A stretch of DNA of 64,000 nucleotides from contig JAFSPG010000016.1 of the NCBI GenBank assembly GCA_017443025.1, positions 62,001-126,000 on the forward strand, given 5' to 3'. Each line of letters begins with the position of its first letter. Position 1 is the stretch's first letter. Position numbers and translations under genes: made by a program. This DNA comes from Bacteroidales bacterium (lineage in GTDB: Bacteria; Bacteroidota; Bacteroidia; Bacteroidales; UBA932). Of this stretch, positions 34,918 through 44,400 are shown in pieces. The notes under the pieces were generated by a model, which saw only the letters and a program-made list of their open reading frames with translations, had not been told where the DNA came from and did not search any database.

Positions 34918-36431
34918 TGCGCCGTATGAAAAAGTTTATAAGAACAATCGCCATATTTGCAGGACTGTTTTCATTTGCAGCCTGCTCGCTCAAGGAAGAT
35001 TCCTCCGGAGTCACGGTTCCGGATAAATTCTTCAATACAACAGTTCAGATTCGTGCTGCTCTCAACGGTTGCTACGATCCACTGAACGGAATTCATAATT
35101 TCCAGTACTTCATAGCAGTTGAAGGAGCCAACGACCTTGCACACGCCGGCAACAACTCACAGAAGGATGCCAAGCTCGACATCAACCCGGCCAGCCCCGG
35201 TGCAGCTACCAATGTTTGGAGAAGGACTTGGATGGGAATACGCTATTGTCTGAGCACCCTTGCCGGAATAGAACGCTCCCCACTGAGTGACAGCGAAAAA
35301 ATGCCTTACTACGTAGAATGCCGGATACTGCTTTCCTATTATTATTATATACTCACCAGTTTCTTCGGCGACGTACCTTTCTATGAAGACTATATTGAGA
35401 ACGAAGACGATATGCTCCGTATTGCCAAACTCGGACGAATGAGCGCCGAAGAAACCCGCAATACGCTTATCGAAGAGCTCAAACTCTACGTTCCCTCTCT
35501 TCCTCAGATCCGTACCTGCGACCAGCAGTACAACTATTGCGGAGCCGCAATGGGTTGGATGCTGATTGCCAAGATGGCTGCCTGGAACAAAAAATGGGAC
35601 GATGTCATCTATGCCTGCGAGCACCTCGAAGCTATGTATGGCAGCCTCAGCCAGTATCCTTATTCGGATGTATGTTTCCGCAACAAATTTACGCCCGAGT
35701 CTATTTTTGAAATCAATCACGAATACGTTGAAGGAGCTATTGATTATTCCGTTCCCGACAATCTGGCAATTTCTGCCGTAGTGCTGCCTCAAACCAAGAC
35801 TGCTGGTACGGATATCTTCGACGGCGTATCCATCCCTGAAGTTGGCGACAAAGCCACCTGCTACACTCCGGTCAGGCCTACTCCCCATCTTAAGGATGAT
35901 ATCGCTCCGTCAAATGTCGGTGACATTCGGCGTGACTTCAACATCACAAGAAGTTGGAACGGTGTCAACTTCCCCAGCAACCATTCCTGGATGGGCCATA
36001 AGTTCTGGTGCTTTGGTGTTTACCAGAATAAAGACAACAATAATTACAAGATTTTCCGCTATGCCGACGCTTTGCTGCTGCTTGCTGAGGCCTGGTGCGA
36101 AAAAGGAAACTATTCAAAAGCTGTCGAGTATCTCAATATGGTTCGCTCACGTGCCCAGATTTCCAACTACGTATTCGTAGGCGCAATCAAGCTTCGCGGC
36201 GAAATCAGAGATGAACGTGCCCGCGAGCTCTTCGGCGAATTCGGCCGCAAATACGACCTCGTCCGCTGGGGAATCTGGTACGATCAGGTGGTTGCCTACA
36301 ATACCTCCTCCCTCGTTCAGCAGTTTATCCGCCCTTGCCACAGGTTCTATCCGATTCCGGATGCCCAGTGCGCCATTTCAGGCGGAGTTCTCTCGAATCC
36401 GGAGTATGACAGATATAATCTTACAAACTAA
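34917..36431 (+). CDS. susD: SusD/RagB-family glycan-binding lipoprotein
   Basis: A 504-residue surface lipoprotein that forms the lid of SusC. The signal and lipobox are FSFAACS, followed by the TPR-rich fold. Family markers include ALNGCYDPLNG near the start, ECRILLSYYYYILTSFFGDVPF, RYADALLLLAEAWCEKG, and the C-terminal GEIRDERARELFGEFGRKYDLVRWG with YPIPDAQ. Start 34917 overlaps the susC stop; MKKFIRT at 34926 is an equally plausible start. Aromatic residues that bind the glycan cannot be assigned without a structure. Confidence 0.96.
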   Translation: MRRMKKFIRTIAIFAGLFSFAACSLKEDSSGVTVPDKFFNTTVQIRAALNGCYDPLNGIHNFQYFIAVEGANDLAHAGNNSQKDAKLDINPASPGAATNVWRRTWMGIRYCLSTLAGIERSPLSDSEKMPYYVECRILLSYYYYILTSFFGDVPFYEDYIENEDDMLRIAKLGRMSAEETRNTLIEELKLYVPSLPQIRTCDQQYNYCGAAMGWMLIAKMAAWNKKWDDVIYACEHLEAMYGSLSQYPYSDVCFRNKFTPESIFEINHEYVEGAIDYSVPDNLAISAVVLPQTKTAGTDIFDGVSIPEVGDKATCYTPVRPTPHLKDDIAPSNVGDIRRDFNITRSWNGVNFPSNHSWMGHKFWCFGVYQNKDNNNYKIFRYADALLLLAEAWCEKGNYSKAVEYLNMVRSRAQISNYVFVGAIKLRGEIRDERARELFGEFGRKYDLVRWGIWYDQVVAYNTSSLVQQFIRPCHRFYPIPDAQCAISGGVLSNPEYDRYNLTN

Positions 36432-36436
36432 GGGCT

Positions 36437-37108
36437 ATGAAGAAGATAATTCTATATACAATGGTGATTCTTGCTGCTGCAGCCTGCACCAAGAATTCTG
36501 AGTACGACCAGACTCTTGGCCTTCTCTCAGCCAACAACTTACTTTCCGCCGACGGCGGCAGCACTCAGGTAGCTGTATTCTCGAACACATCCTGGACTGT
36601 TGAAATGGATCATCCCGTATCCTGGGCTTCCATCGACCGTTTCGGCGGCCACAAGACCGGACATCTTGTGTTCGATTATGAAATCAATTACGGCCGTGCC
36701 CGCCGCGTGAAACTCATATTCAAGGCCGGAGGCGAAACCCGGACGATGAATATGTATCAGCAGGCACGTTATGACGACTCCAAGTGTAAAATGAAACTCG
36801 ACGCCTCGTCAGTCGTAGCTCTGGCTGAAGGAAAGATTGAAGAAATCCCCTTCGAAACTAACCTGATTTACAACCTGGACGAGATGTTCCTCACCGTCAC
36901 CTATCCCGAAGGCCAGGAGCCCGAGGCTGACTGGGTAAGCCTTGTCAGCGTAGAGAAGGACAAAGTCACCGTTGAGATCGCGCCAAACACTACAGGTGTC
37001 ACCCGTATGGCCAACATGAGACTGTCCCACACGGATGCCGGTTCAATGAACTCCGAGGAGGGTGATACCATTTATTCTAACACTGTTACTGTCGTTCAGA
37101 CCTTATAG
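36437..37108 (+). CDS. BACON-domain surface lipoprotein
   Basis: A 223-residue lipoprotein (lipobox LAAAACT) with one clear BACON domain at about 30-120: SADGGSTQVAVFSNTSWTVEM, split as SADGGSTQVAVFS and NTSWTVEM, then TGHLVFDYEINY and RTMNMYQQAR. A second similar beta domain covers ~125-223 and ends TVTVVQTL. It is only two such domains, so probably a spacer or accessory glycan-binding protein between SusD and the larger lipoproteins. It lies 5 nt after susD. Confidence 0.78.
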   Translation: MKKIILYTMVILAAAACTKNSEYDQTLGLLSANNLLSADGGSTQVAVFSNTSWTVEMDHPVSWASIDRFGGHKTGHLVFDYEINYGRARRVKLIFKAGGETRTMNMYQQARYDDSKCKMKLDASSVVALAEGKIEEIPFETNLIYNLDEMFLTVTYPEGQEPEADWVSLVSVEKDKVTVEIAPNTTGVTRMANMRLSHTDAGSMNSEEGDTIYSNTVTVVQTL

Positions 37109-37112
37109 CATT

Positions 37113-39323
37113 ATGAAAAAGACAATTATACTAGCAATTACATCTTTTGCCCTTCTGCTGTGCCAGTCTTGCGACAAGGACAGCCACGATGTCTATGCTC
37201 CCGATGAGCTTGGTATGGAAGAGCACGACTTCTATGTAGAACAGGAAGGCGGAGATATCGAAGTTTCTTTCCTTGCTAACAAAAAGGGAAAAGTCTCTCT
37301 GATGAATCTCTCCGATGAATCCTGGGTGGATCTCGGACTCACATCGTTCAAGGCCGACGGCATCCTCCCTGTGCATATCCGTGCCAACGAAGGATTCCCC
37401 CGTCGCGCAGACCTCCTTTTCACCACAGACACTCGTAAGGATACCGTATCGGTTTTCCAGAAGGGTGCCATTGATGAGAAGTTCTACATTGCAATCAGTA
37501 CGATGATAGTTTATAACGGCACCGGCTTAGCCAATGTAGTAGATGCCGACATCAACGTACCTCTTAGCAATATCAAGATTGAAGTCCGCTTCTCCGGAGA
37601 TGATGAATGGATCAAGGATTGTACGCTTACCGAAGATAAGCTTACATTCACGACCACGGATAACCCGGATAAGAACTATATGCGCCGCGCCTCCATCGTG
37701 CTTACCTATACAGACGGATGGAGGGAAAAGCGTGAAATCGCAATCGAGGTTCTTCAGGCGCGCTCCGACAATAAAGTCGGTACCGTCTTCAGCGCCGAGA
37801 AACTTCGCACCATAGCTACTGTAGGTGGATATACCCTCCCTGATGACGCCCTTATCGAAGGTTACATCGTCAGTACGACCGCAGGCGGTAACGCCGGTGA
37901 TGCCATTGTTGATGACTACAAGCAGGGTACAGGTGTAATTGACTACACCCTTACCGACCGTACTGCATATCTCGAAAGCCCTGATGGCAAGTATGGCTTC
38001 AGACTCATCACTCCTACGGTTGAGGATAATACCTTTACCCGTTACAGCCTCATTCTGCTTAAGGCCGGTGGCGCAGTAGTGAAGAAATCATCAGGAGAAC
38101 CTGTGCAATACACTATCGAAGGCGTCAGTTCCAGCGACCTTTTCACCAGCACTGACGGCACATCCACAATGCCTTGGAAGGAAAAGAGCATCGCCGAGCT
38201 TACCGACGACGATATCAACACCCTCGTAAAGATCAAGGATTGCGAGATTGCGATGCGCAAGGGCCCCTTCACTCCAGTTAATGAAGGTTATACATCCCTC
38301 CACACCTACAACCGCCTGGCTAAATATCCTATCCTTATCCGCGACATCGAAGGTGGCAGTATGTATATGTTTACCAATATGACCTGCCCCTACCGCCGCA
38401 ATGGTGAGACTCTCCCTTACGGCAGCGGCAGCATTACCGGTATCGTGGTTCACGAGAATTACAAGAGCTTCGAGAAGGACGGCAACATCGGCCGTTATCA
38501 GCTCCGTCATCTCCTCCGCGAGGAAATCGAACTCGCAAAAGACTTCGCAGATAACTTCTCCGGTCTCATTACCGAGTTCCGTTATGCTAAATTCCCGGGT
38601 GAATTTGAGGAAACCTTACTTCCCGATGCAATTCTTGCAACTAAGGGTAACGGCGAGCTTTGCCATACCTATGGTTCGGTAAGCAACTTCTCTCCCTCCT
38701 ATTTCTATATCGGAAAATGCGGTAGCTCGAGGAAGGGTAAATATGAGGAAGGCGCTGGAATCGAACTTGACGAAGGTGGAATCTATGAGCCTTGGATTGG
38801 CAAGGAAGACGAGCAGAACACCGACGGCAAGGGCTGGTTCAAAGACAACCTCAAGATCAGCTGGTCCAACAAATACTGGTGGGACGGCGACAATTCCCGC
38901 GGTTATTGCTGGCTGGTCAACTTCAGCACCGAAGGTATCGTTTCCGACAAAGTCTCGATGCAGTTCGCAATGTACAACAACTCCCAGAGCGCCAGGTCAC
39001 CCCGTTACTGGAAGGCTCAGTACTCAATCGACAATATCGATACTGACGCCGCAAGCGACGACAAGTGGATAGACATTGCCGAATTCACCGTACCGGATGT
39101 TGCTATCTGGGCTACCCAGAACGACTGGCAGACCCTCGGCACCCGCGTATATGATTTCCCTCTTCCTGTTGAAATCCTCGGCCACGAAAGCGTAAGTATC
39201 CGCCTTATGCCACGCAATAACAAGGCGGCCGCCAAGTCTGAGGACTCTTACGACAGCAGCACAATCGCCAATAACAGCGGTTACAATACTATGGACTATT
39301 TTGCAGTACGCTACAACAAGTAG
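37113..39323 (+). CDS. Large surface lipoprotein with BACON-like and DUF5689-like domains
   Basis: A 736-residue lipoprotein (lipobox LLCQSC). Residues ~25-120 resemble a BACON domain (SFLANKKGKVSLMNL, DTVSVFQKG). Residues ~120-215 are another beta domain ending EIAIEVLQAR. About 220-480 looks like DUF5689, an OB-fold-like domain: ALIEGYIVSTTAGGNAGD, RTAYLESPDGKYGFRL and SITGIVVHENY are typical blocks. The C-terminal ~230 residues form a beta-rich domain with many Trp/Tyr, possibly glycan-binding. DUF5689 proteins often co-occur with EEP hydrolases in Bacteroidetes loci. Start 37113 is used because an upstream ATG lies inside the previous gene. Confidence 0.75.
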   Translation: MKKTIILAITSFALLLCQSCDKDSHDVYAPDELGMEEHDFYVEQEGGDIEVSFLANKKGKVSLMNLSDESWVDLGLTSFKADGILPVHIRANEGFPRRADLLFTTDTRKDTVSVFQKGAIDEKFYIAISTMIVYNGTGLANVVDADINVPLSNIKIEVRFSGDDEWIKDCTLTEDKLTFTTTDNPDKNYMRRASIVLTYTDGWREKREIAIEVLQARSDNKVGTVFSAEKLRTIATVGGYTLPDDALIEGYIVSTTAGGNAGDAIVDDYKQGTGVIDYTLTDRTAYLESPDGKYGFRLITPTVEDNTFTRYSLILLKAGGAVVKKSSGEPVQYTIEGVSSSDLFTSTDGTSTMPWKEKSIAELTDDDINTLVKIKDCEIAMRKGPFTPVNEGYTSLHTYNRLAKYPILIRDIEGGSMYMFTNMTCPYRRNGETLPYGSGSITGIVVHENYKSFEKDGNIGRYQLRHLLREEIELAKDFADNFSGLITEFRYAKFPGEFEETLLPDAILATKGNGELCHTYGSVSNFSPSYFYIGKCGSSRKGKYEEGAGIELDEGGIYEPWIGKEDEQNTDGKGWFKDNLKISWSNKYWWDGDNSRGYCWLVNFSTEGIVSDKVSMQFAMYNNSQSARSPRYWKAQYSIDNIDTDAASDDKWIDIAEFTVPDVAIWATQNDWQTLGTRVYDFPLPVEILGHESVSIRLMPRNNKAAAKSEDSYDSSTIANNSGYNTMDYFAVRYNK

Positions 39324-39326
39324 AAT

Positions 39327-41252
39327 ATGAAAAAGTTAATTACAATAGCAATTCTTCTCCTGCCGGCGCTGTTTGCCTGCAAAAAGTCTTCCGATTCCGG
39401 AAGCGCTGTTGCAACTGGCGTGGTGCTGAGTATGGACAAAATCAACCTGAGTGTAGGCGAGACTGCCACACTAACTGCAGCCGTGCTTCCTACCTCGCTC
39501 AAGATGGGCGTGGTATGGAGTGTGCTTGACGGTACTTATGTTGACGTTCAAGGTGGCAAAATCACCGCCAAAGCTGAAGGCGTGACCTACGTTATCGCCA
39601 CTTCCGCAGACGGATACCAGAAAGCCGCCTGTATGGTGAGTGTGAATCCTCCGATTCAGTACAGCGTAACCATACTTGACGAAATCGGCCAGCCTGTCAG
39701 CGAAATATACGGCTATCCCAGTATGAATATGATTCTCTCTGCCTATACTTCAGACGGTGAGATACACGAATTAACCTGGAGCGTAGAAGATGAGGCAGCC
39801 GGTACAATCACCGATGACGGTCTTCTCGTCCTTGGAGCTTCTGCAAGCGCCTCAGAGGATTACATATATGATATTCAGTCATACGTCAAGGTAGTTACTG
39901 AGGATGGTTGCGGCTGCAAAGTTCCCGTCAGAAGCAGTCTCCTTAACGGAATCCGTATTGATGACGAATACTATCCCGCAGGATCGGTCATTGATTTGGA
40001 AGAGGAGCATACTTATCCTATCGCATTCCTGTATCAGGGTGCAGGTGAAAGCACGGAAGTCATTCCTGCCGGTGGGCTCAATATGGACCTGAGCGACAAT
40101 ATCGATTTCACAATTCAGGACATAGGCGGCACATATATGCTTGCAACCGGACCGAATACGGAGGTTTCTTCTATCCTCAGCATAAGCGCGGTAGGCTCAT
40201 TGGATAAGGTGGAACTTGTAGGACTCAATGTTCCTAAGTCCTATCCTGTCAAGGCGAAGTTCTTGGGTGGCTCTTCATCTACGCTGTCATTCGAATGGAC
40301 TGAAGGCGATGTTTCTGAAGACGGCACCAAGCCTTATACCGCTACGCTTTATAAGGATGCAGACTGCACCGAGGTTGAACTCTCTTATGAGATTCCTGCC
40401 GACGATGCTTGCTGGAACAGCCAGAAGCCGAAGCTCGTATTCAGCGGCCTTACCCCTGGAACCAATTATTGGTTTAAGGTAACCGATACGACTACCGGAG
40501 ATGAAAAGGAATCTGCGATAATCCCTGCCACTACCGAGGAATTCAATATTGTTATGGTCTCCGATACTCCTGCAGAGGAGGGAGACGTAATCCTTGCTGA
40601 AGACTTCGGTCAGCTCTGCTGGGGCGCCGATGAGATTTATCAGGCAGCCGGAATCGACGTTGTTTCTTCAAGTACCGGATACAATACCGACACTAAGAAG
40701 AGCTTCACATACCGTGAGGCCTACTCATTCGTCAAGACAACCGGACAGTACGCCCAGAGGAGTCTGACCGCGCAGGCCGTAGCCAAGAAGGAAGACGGAG
40801 TCCGCTTTGCCAAGTGGGCGCAGGGCCAGTATGCCCGAATTTATGTAGGCCCCGGATATCTCTTCCTGAGTACTTCCTCCTATGGAACCCACATCATAAC
40901 TCCTGAGCTGAATAATATTCCTGAAGGACAGACAGCAAAACTTCTGGTAACGCTTCACGCCTCCGGAAAAGCATCCGGTGGAGAGGCAGCACTCGCTGTC
41001 CAGCACGGTAAATCTTTCTACGAGATTTCCTCTAACAATCAGACCAATAAGAATAAACTCGACCTTACTTCGAATGTCCAGACAATCACTTTCAGTGACG
41101 GTATCACCAATCTCGAGAAGTTCGAGGTGACTATCGAAGGAGTCGTCAAGGGAGACAGGATTTGTTTCGGTCCTACCTCGGAAACAGCTTCAGGAGCCTC
41201 CAATATGATGATCCTCAGCGATATGACTATCACTATTGTTGAACTACAATAA
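39327..41252 (+). CDS. Modular lipoprotein A: Ig-like domains plus one FN3/jelly-roll-like module
   Basis: A 641-residue lipoprotein (lipobox ALFACK). Residues ~30-110 form a Big_2-type Ig domain (VLSMDKINLSVGETATL, GGKITAKAEG). About 110-300 are further beta domains. About 305-641 are one copy of a two-part module. The first part is an FN3-like half with TLSFEWTEGD, YKDADCTEVELSYEIPADDACW (split YKDADCTEVEL, SYEIPADDACW) and LTPGTNYWFKVTDTTTG. The second is a beta-sandwich-like half starting GDVILAEDFGQLCWGADE near 419 and ending MMILSDMTITIVEL. The module recurs twice each in the proteins at 41409 and 46234. No catalytic motif is seen; surface binding is inferred. Confidence 0.7.
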   Translation: MKKLITIAILLLPALFACKKSSDSGSAVATGVVLSMDKINLSVGETATLTAAVLPTSLKMGVVWSVLDGTYVDVQGGKITAKAEGVTYVIATSADGYQKAACMVSVNPPIQYSVTILDEIGQPVSEIYGYPSMNMILSAYTSDGEIHELTWSVEDEAAGTITDDGLLVLGASASASEDYIYDIQSYVKVVTEDGCGCKVPVRSSLLNGIRIDDEYYPAGSVIDLEEEHTYPIAFLYQGAGESTEVIPAGGLNMDLSDNIDFTIQDIGGTYMLATGPNTEVSSILSISAVGSLDKVELVGLNVPKSYPVKAKFLGGSSSTLSFEWTEGDVSEDGTKPYTATLYKDADCTEVELSYEIPADDACWNSQKPKLVFSGLTPGTNYWFKVTDTTTGDEKESAIIPATTEEFNIVMVSDTPAEEGDVILAEDFGQLCWGADEIYQAAGIDVVSSSTGYNTDTKKSFTYREAYSFVKTTGQYAQRSLTAQAVAKKEDGVRFAKWAQGQYARIYVGPGYLFLSTSSYGTHIITPELNNIPEGQTAKLLVTLHASGKASGGEAALAVQHGKSFYEISSNNQTNKNKLDLTSNVQTITFSDGITNLEKFEVTIEGVVKGDRICFGPTSETASGASNMMILSDMTITIVELQ

Positions 41253-41263
41253 ATCTCAACTAT

Positions 41264-41395
41264 ATGATTAAAAAACACACTTACACAGCCCCTTGGTGCG
41301 AACAGGAGTTCGTCATTGAGGAAGACTCTTTCATGAGTCCGAGCACCAGTCTCGATCCGCTACAGGATGACCCTGACACAATTGATTGGGATTAA
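41264..41395 (+). CDS. Small 43-residue protein of unknown function
   Basis: A short ORF, ATG 41264 to TAA 41395, lies between two large lipoprotein genes (11 nt after one, 13 nt before the next). The protein begins MIKKHTYTAPWCEQEFVIEE and ends DDPDTIDWD: basic start, acidic end, no signal peptide or membrane helix. Its layout (short, M-KK-Y-P start, acidic tail ending in WD) recalls small Bacteroidales ORFs that precede surface-protein genes. This is from memory of the pattern, not a named family. Tight spacing and a stop directly before the next gene support real translation. Confidence 0.55.
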   Translation: MIKKHTYTAPWCEQEFVIEEDSFMSPSTSLDPLQDDPDTIDWD

Positions 41396-41408
41396 AAAGT
41401 ATTGCCTT

Positions 41409-44400
41409 ATGAAAAAGATTCTACTCCTTTCAGCTGCAGTACTCAGCATCCTCGCAGCAGTTTCCTGTGCTAAGGAAGAACAGGAAACCGAAAATCGCGT
41501 TGTCAAATCAAAGGCACGCACTACTCTCACCGCCACCCTCCAGTCTTCCAAGACAGCCCTTGGCGACATGGTTGCCGGAGCCTGGCCTAACTTCTGGAAA
41601 ACCGACGACCAAATCAGTGTCAACGGTGTAATTTCTGACCCTCTCGATGCGAACTATGACGGCCAGACAGACGCTTCTTTCTCTTTCGAGGGGCTACTTA
41701 CTCCGAACTACTATGCTGCATACCCGGCATCTGCTGTTTCCGGTTACGACCAGGGCAATGCAACTATCACCGTGCCGGCTGTTCAGAACTTTGCAAACGG
41801 TACCTACGACCCTGCAGCATTCATAATGGGCGGAGTTAGCGACAGCGATGCACTTGTCCTTTCGCCTAAGGTCAGCGTAATTCACCTTAGCTTTACTGGA
41901 AGTGCTTCCATCTGCAAAATCAAATTGACAGGTGCTTCGGAAGCTGCCCTCAGCGGTACATTCTCAACTAACTTCACTGACTTTACTCCAGTCAATGTTT
42001 CCAACGTTGTTGAACTGAAAGCCGCAGACGCCATTCAGCTCCCTGCAGACTTCTTCATCAGCGTACCCGTTGGTCTTGTAGGCGCTCTTAATGTTACAGC
42101 TTACGACAGCGATGGCGGTAAAATGAGCAGGAACGCTACTGTCAAGTCTGCTCTTGCCGCCGGACAGGTTTACTCTCCTTCCGCCCTTGCTTATACACCT
42201 TCCTACGCAATCGAAGCTACTGCTGAAGGCATCACAAGCTCTACAGCTATTATCTGCTGGGACAACTGCGGCGATGAAGGACATTGCCCTGCTTATACCG
42301 TCAGCGTTTACTCCGATGCTGGTTGCAACGACCTTGTTGCCAGCTATGCGGTGCCCGCCGGCGATGCTTGCTGGGGCAACGAAGCACCGAGGTTCTGTAT
42401 CAGCGGCCTTGCAGCCTCTACGACTTATTATGTAAAGGTTATCAACGAGACCAAGGGCGCAGAAAGCAACATCCTGCCTGTTACCACTGCTGAATTCAAT
42501 ATAGTAGAGGTTTCCAACACTCCTGCAGAAGTTGGTGATGTCATTCTGGCTGAAGACTTCAGTGAACTCCGCTGGGATTGCGATATGATTGGTGTAGGTG
42601 CAGGCTTCTTCCCTACATCTCAGGATTCCTTTGCCAATAATGAAGTTGCTTCCTATCAGGCTGCTGCAACTTCCAACGAGAAGACTCTCGGCAGCCAGAC
42701 CACTGCGTTGGCTCTCAGCCGTCTTGCACATTGGGCACAGGGAGCAAAGAACAACTTGTACATTCACCCTGGTTATATCAAACTGGTCGGTAGCAGCAAC
42801 GTTACCCACTTGGTAACACCTGCTCTCAACGGTATTCCTGATGGAATGGTTGCTACCGTTGAGGTTGAAGTAACGGCCAGCAGGTATTACAGTGCTTCTT
42901 CCGATTCCTATGCAACAGATAAAGCCATTGTTGCCGTACAGACCGGTGATTTAAATGAACTTGTAGCCGGTGGCACCAATACGCTTGATTTGTCGTCGAA
43001 TATTGCAAACATCACCCTTCCCGCAGAAACCGCCTGGAATACCTTCAAGGTAACTCTAAACGGTGTTTCTCACGGAGATCGTCTGGCATTCGGTGCTCAG
43101 AAGGATATTAAGAAGAACGAAGCACGTATGAACATCAGCGATATGAAGGTTACCGTAAAGGCCCTTTATGATCCCGATGGACTTGCCGCAAGCGTCAAGA
43201 GCGTATCTTCCAGCACTGCCACCTTTACCTGGACTCATGCCGGTTCGGCTAGCCAGGACGTTGCAAAGCCATATAGAATCTCTCTCTACAGCGATTCAGG
43301 ATGCGAAAATCTTGTGGTTTCACACGAGATTGAAGCAGGTGCGTCCTGCTGGAACAGCAAGATTCCTTGCTTCATTATTGGCGGCCTCCAGCCTGCAACC
43401 ACTTACTGGTTTATCGCTGAGGACACTGAAAGCGGAGCAACTTCTGAGGCGGTCAACGTTACGACGGAAGACTTTACACCTGTAGATGCAACTACGGTTT
43501 CTGATGCTAGCATTGGTGATGTTATCCTTGCCGAAGACTTCAGTGAGATTGGCTGGGGCTCGGATGATATTGGCAGCGCTGCCGGTTTTGTTCCGGATAC
43601 AAAGGATACGACCATACCTTCCGGTATTAATCCCGAGGGTAGTTTTGTTAAGTATGATAACACCGGTAGCCGTTACTTCGGCGCAGGAGTTATCCTTGGA
43701 GACTCCCGTCTGTCGCACGGCTGGGGCTTCTTCGGCAACAGCTCGGTTTACCTCCACAACGGGTATTCGCGAGTAGGCGCGAAAGGCTCCGAAGGTAAGG
43801 CTGCTCGTACCCATATAGTAACGCCTGCTCTCTCCGGTATTCCTGAGGGTAAACTTGCGACCATCGAGGTGACTGTAACTGCCACGAAGTACGATAGTTC
43901 GATTGATATTTCCGTCTTCGCTGAAAAAGACCTTACTCTGAACTCAGAGACCAGTCCCAGCAGCTCCAATTATAGAAAATACACTGGTGCTTCTCTCTCC
44001 GACGGTCATAGCTTTGGCATAACGACAACTAGATCATGGGATACCAAGACGGTAACTCTGACCGATATCGACAGAGAGCATCAGCTGATTATCGGATCTC
44101 TTGAAAACTATAAAGATCCTGCAGATGGTCAGTACAAGAACCGTTTCTACATCTCTGATGTGAAGGTCAAGATTACCGACCTCATTGATGATCCTACCCG
44201 CAAGATCAAAGATGCAGCTTCCCTGATAGAGTTTGCAAACGATGTCAACGCCGGTGAAGTGGATTTGGCAGCCATCGTTACTAAGGATATCACCGTCTCT
44301 GCCGAGGAGGCCGACACCTTCAATTCTATCGTAGACTTTGCAGGTACCCTCGACGGTAACGGCAAGACCATTACCGGTCTTACCAAGCCTCTGTTCGACG

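Noticed and set aside
41964-42809. 281-residue open frame opposite modular lipoprotein B
   Set aside because: Antisense to continuous, domain-consistent coding sequence; no promoter or motif.
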